This document shows, piece after piece, positions 63,366 to 64,000 of a stretch of DNA of 64,000 bases. The notes beneath the pieces were generated by a model, which did not search any database, had not been told where the DNA came from, and saw nothing but the letters and a program-made list of their open reading frames with translations. Numbering within the stretch: the stretch's first letter is position 1; each line of letters opens with the position of its first letter. Source of the stretch: Chrysosporum bergii ANA360D (GTDB lineage Bacteria; Cyanobacteriota; Cyanobacteriia; Cyanobacteriales; Nostocaceae). The stretch covers positions 1 through 64,000 of the forward strand of contig NZ_JANQDH010000093.1 of NCBI RefSeq assembly GCF_029891735.1, read 5' to 3'. The translations under genes were made by a program, and so were the position numbers.

Positions 63366-64000
63366 ATGAGCGTGAATGACACCACACACACCAACAATTA
63401 TACTTGGAATCGCAAAGTGTATCATCGTTTAAAACTTGCCCTAAGTCTTGGTTTAAGACAACAAGTTTTCCTAGCAGTTAGCGATAATTTACACTTACGA
63501 AATCAAGTAGCTGCTCGTTTGCATTCTACTTTAGCTTACCCAGTCAGGCAAGTGCTATATAAACCTGTAAATAGTGATGGAACCTGCACTCCAGCCTATC
63601 CGCGATTAGTCACATTAAGGTTGAATTTAAGTGATCCCAATCCCATCGGTCATATAAATCAATGGTTGGCTAATTATCCACCACCAATTGTTGGTGCTTC
63701 CAAAGAAACGCCTGGAAAATCTCTACCGATACCAATATTTCAGATTGTAGGTGTAGAACAATTAACCAAGCAACCAGTATCAATACAGCGTTTATTTTTA
63801 CACTATCTGCGCTTAAGTGATCAATATTTTTCTCATCAAGAGTCCAGTCAATTTCTAGAGTCCAGCCTGCTGTTGTGGGTATCCCGTCCTTGGTTGACGG
63901 CCATTCAGCAGTCAGCACCACAGTTTTGGCGTTGGCGTAGTGGTGTGTTTGTGTTTGCGGGAGAACCCACACCAATAACAGAAAATCAACGTTATTCAGA
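63366..64000 (+). CDS. N-terminal part of a large cyanobacterial protein, cut by the window edge
   Basis: An open frame from ATG 63366 to the window end (~211 codons; an in-frame ATG also occurs at 63279). It begins with a basic helix (WNRKVYHRLKLALSLGLRQQ) followed by FLAVSDNLHLRNQVAARLHS, YPRLVTLRLNLSDPNPIGHI, QIVGVEQLTKQPVSIQRLFL and WVSRPWLTAIQQSAPQFWRW. I recognise this as the start of a long cytoplasmic protein in filamentous cyanobacteria that usually continues into TPR repeats, but no TPR is visible in this part. Its function is unknown. No ribosome binding site is obvious for either start. Confidence 0.7.
   Translation, partial: MSVNDTTHTNNYTWNRKVYHRLKLALSLGLRQQVFLAVSDNLHLRNQVAARLHSTLAYPVRQVLYKPVNSDGTCTPAYPRLVTLRLNLSDPNPIGHINQWLANYPPPIVGASKETPGKSLPIPIFQIVGVEQLTKQPVSIQRLFLHYLRLSDQYFSHQESSQFLESSLLLWVSRPWLTAIQQSAPQFWRWRSGVFVFAGEPTPITENQRYS

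Noticed and set aside
63670-63975. 101-codon minus-strand frame at the right edge
   Set aside because: It is antisense to the long open plus-strand frame that encodes a recognisable conserved protein.

Overview
The window comes from a filamentous, Nostocales-type cyanobacterium. The evidence is frequent GCGATCGC (HIP1) palindromes, a DNA polymerase III alpha C-terminal gene carrying the C-half of the cyanobacterial split DnaE intein, cytochrome c6, a cyanobacterial group 2 sigma factor, sucrose-phosphate synthase, a CruA/CruP-type cyclase, a fused ThiO-ThiG, and a hormogonium polysaccharide (hps) locus. Base composition looks AT-rich (by eye, not computed). I saw no rRNA, tRNA, CRISPR array, prophage or intact insertion sequence.

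Layout. 1-3.8 kb is a metal-related block on the minus strand: a truncated metal-ABC binding protein, a small secreted Cys protein, a WD40 remnant, a WD40 protein and a COG0523 GTPase with a Zur-box-like operator in its promoter. 3.9-7.1 kb holds tex and two small membrane proteins. 7.2-15.5 kb holds a coiled-coil protein, leuS, rpsU, a TspO-like protein, the split-intein dnaE-C and rpsD. 15.5-20.2 kb is the kdpABC potassium pump, followed by priA, a group 2 sigma factor, a GNAT acetyltransferase, petJ and clpB.

29-39.4 kb is a surface-polysaccharide region: a DUF2264 protein, then a chimeric junction where the first ~150 codons of htpG are joined to an hpsB pseudopilin that has lost its leader. 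hpsC, hpsD, two hpsE-like glycosyltransferases, further glycosyltransferases and an HpsJ-like protein follow. No hpsA is present, so the hormogonium secretion part looks decayed while the glycosyltransferases are intact.

39.7-44.6 kb is a same-strand run of a DUF502 membrane protein, nusB, ftsY and a GAF-SpoIIE phosphatase. It converges on sucrose-phosphate synthase; lysC is divergent. 49-51.1 kb has three minus-strand nuclease-like genes (one restriction-endonuclease-like, two Uma2). 51.2-55.9 kb has smc followed by a PRC-barrel protein. A repeat-dense 450 bp spacer then separates these from cruA/P-like, cimA, a low-complexity repeat protein, thiO/thiG and the start of a large protein cut by the right edge.

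Small mobile-element relics are scattered throughout: a ~124 bp MITE with 11-bp perfect terminal inverted repeats (one full copy, one diverged copy, two half copies), two 35-bp hairpins resembling the right end of IS200/IS605-type elements, and several palindromic or heptamer repeat families. Several lie exactly at gene starts, where they replace or supply the ribosome binding region.
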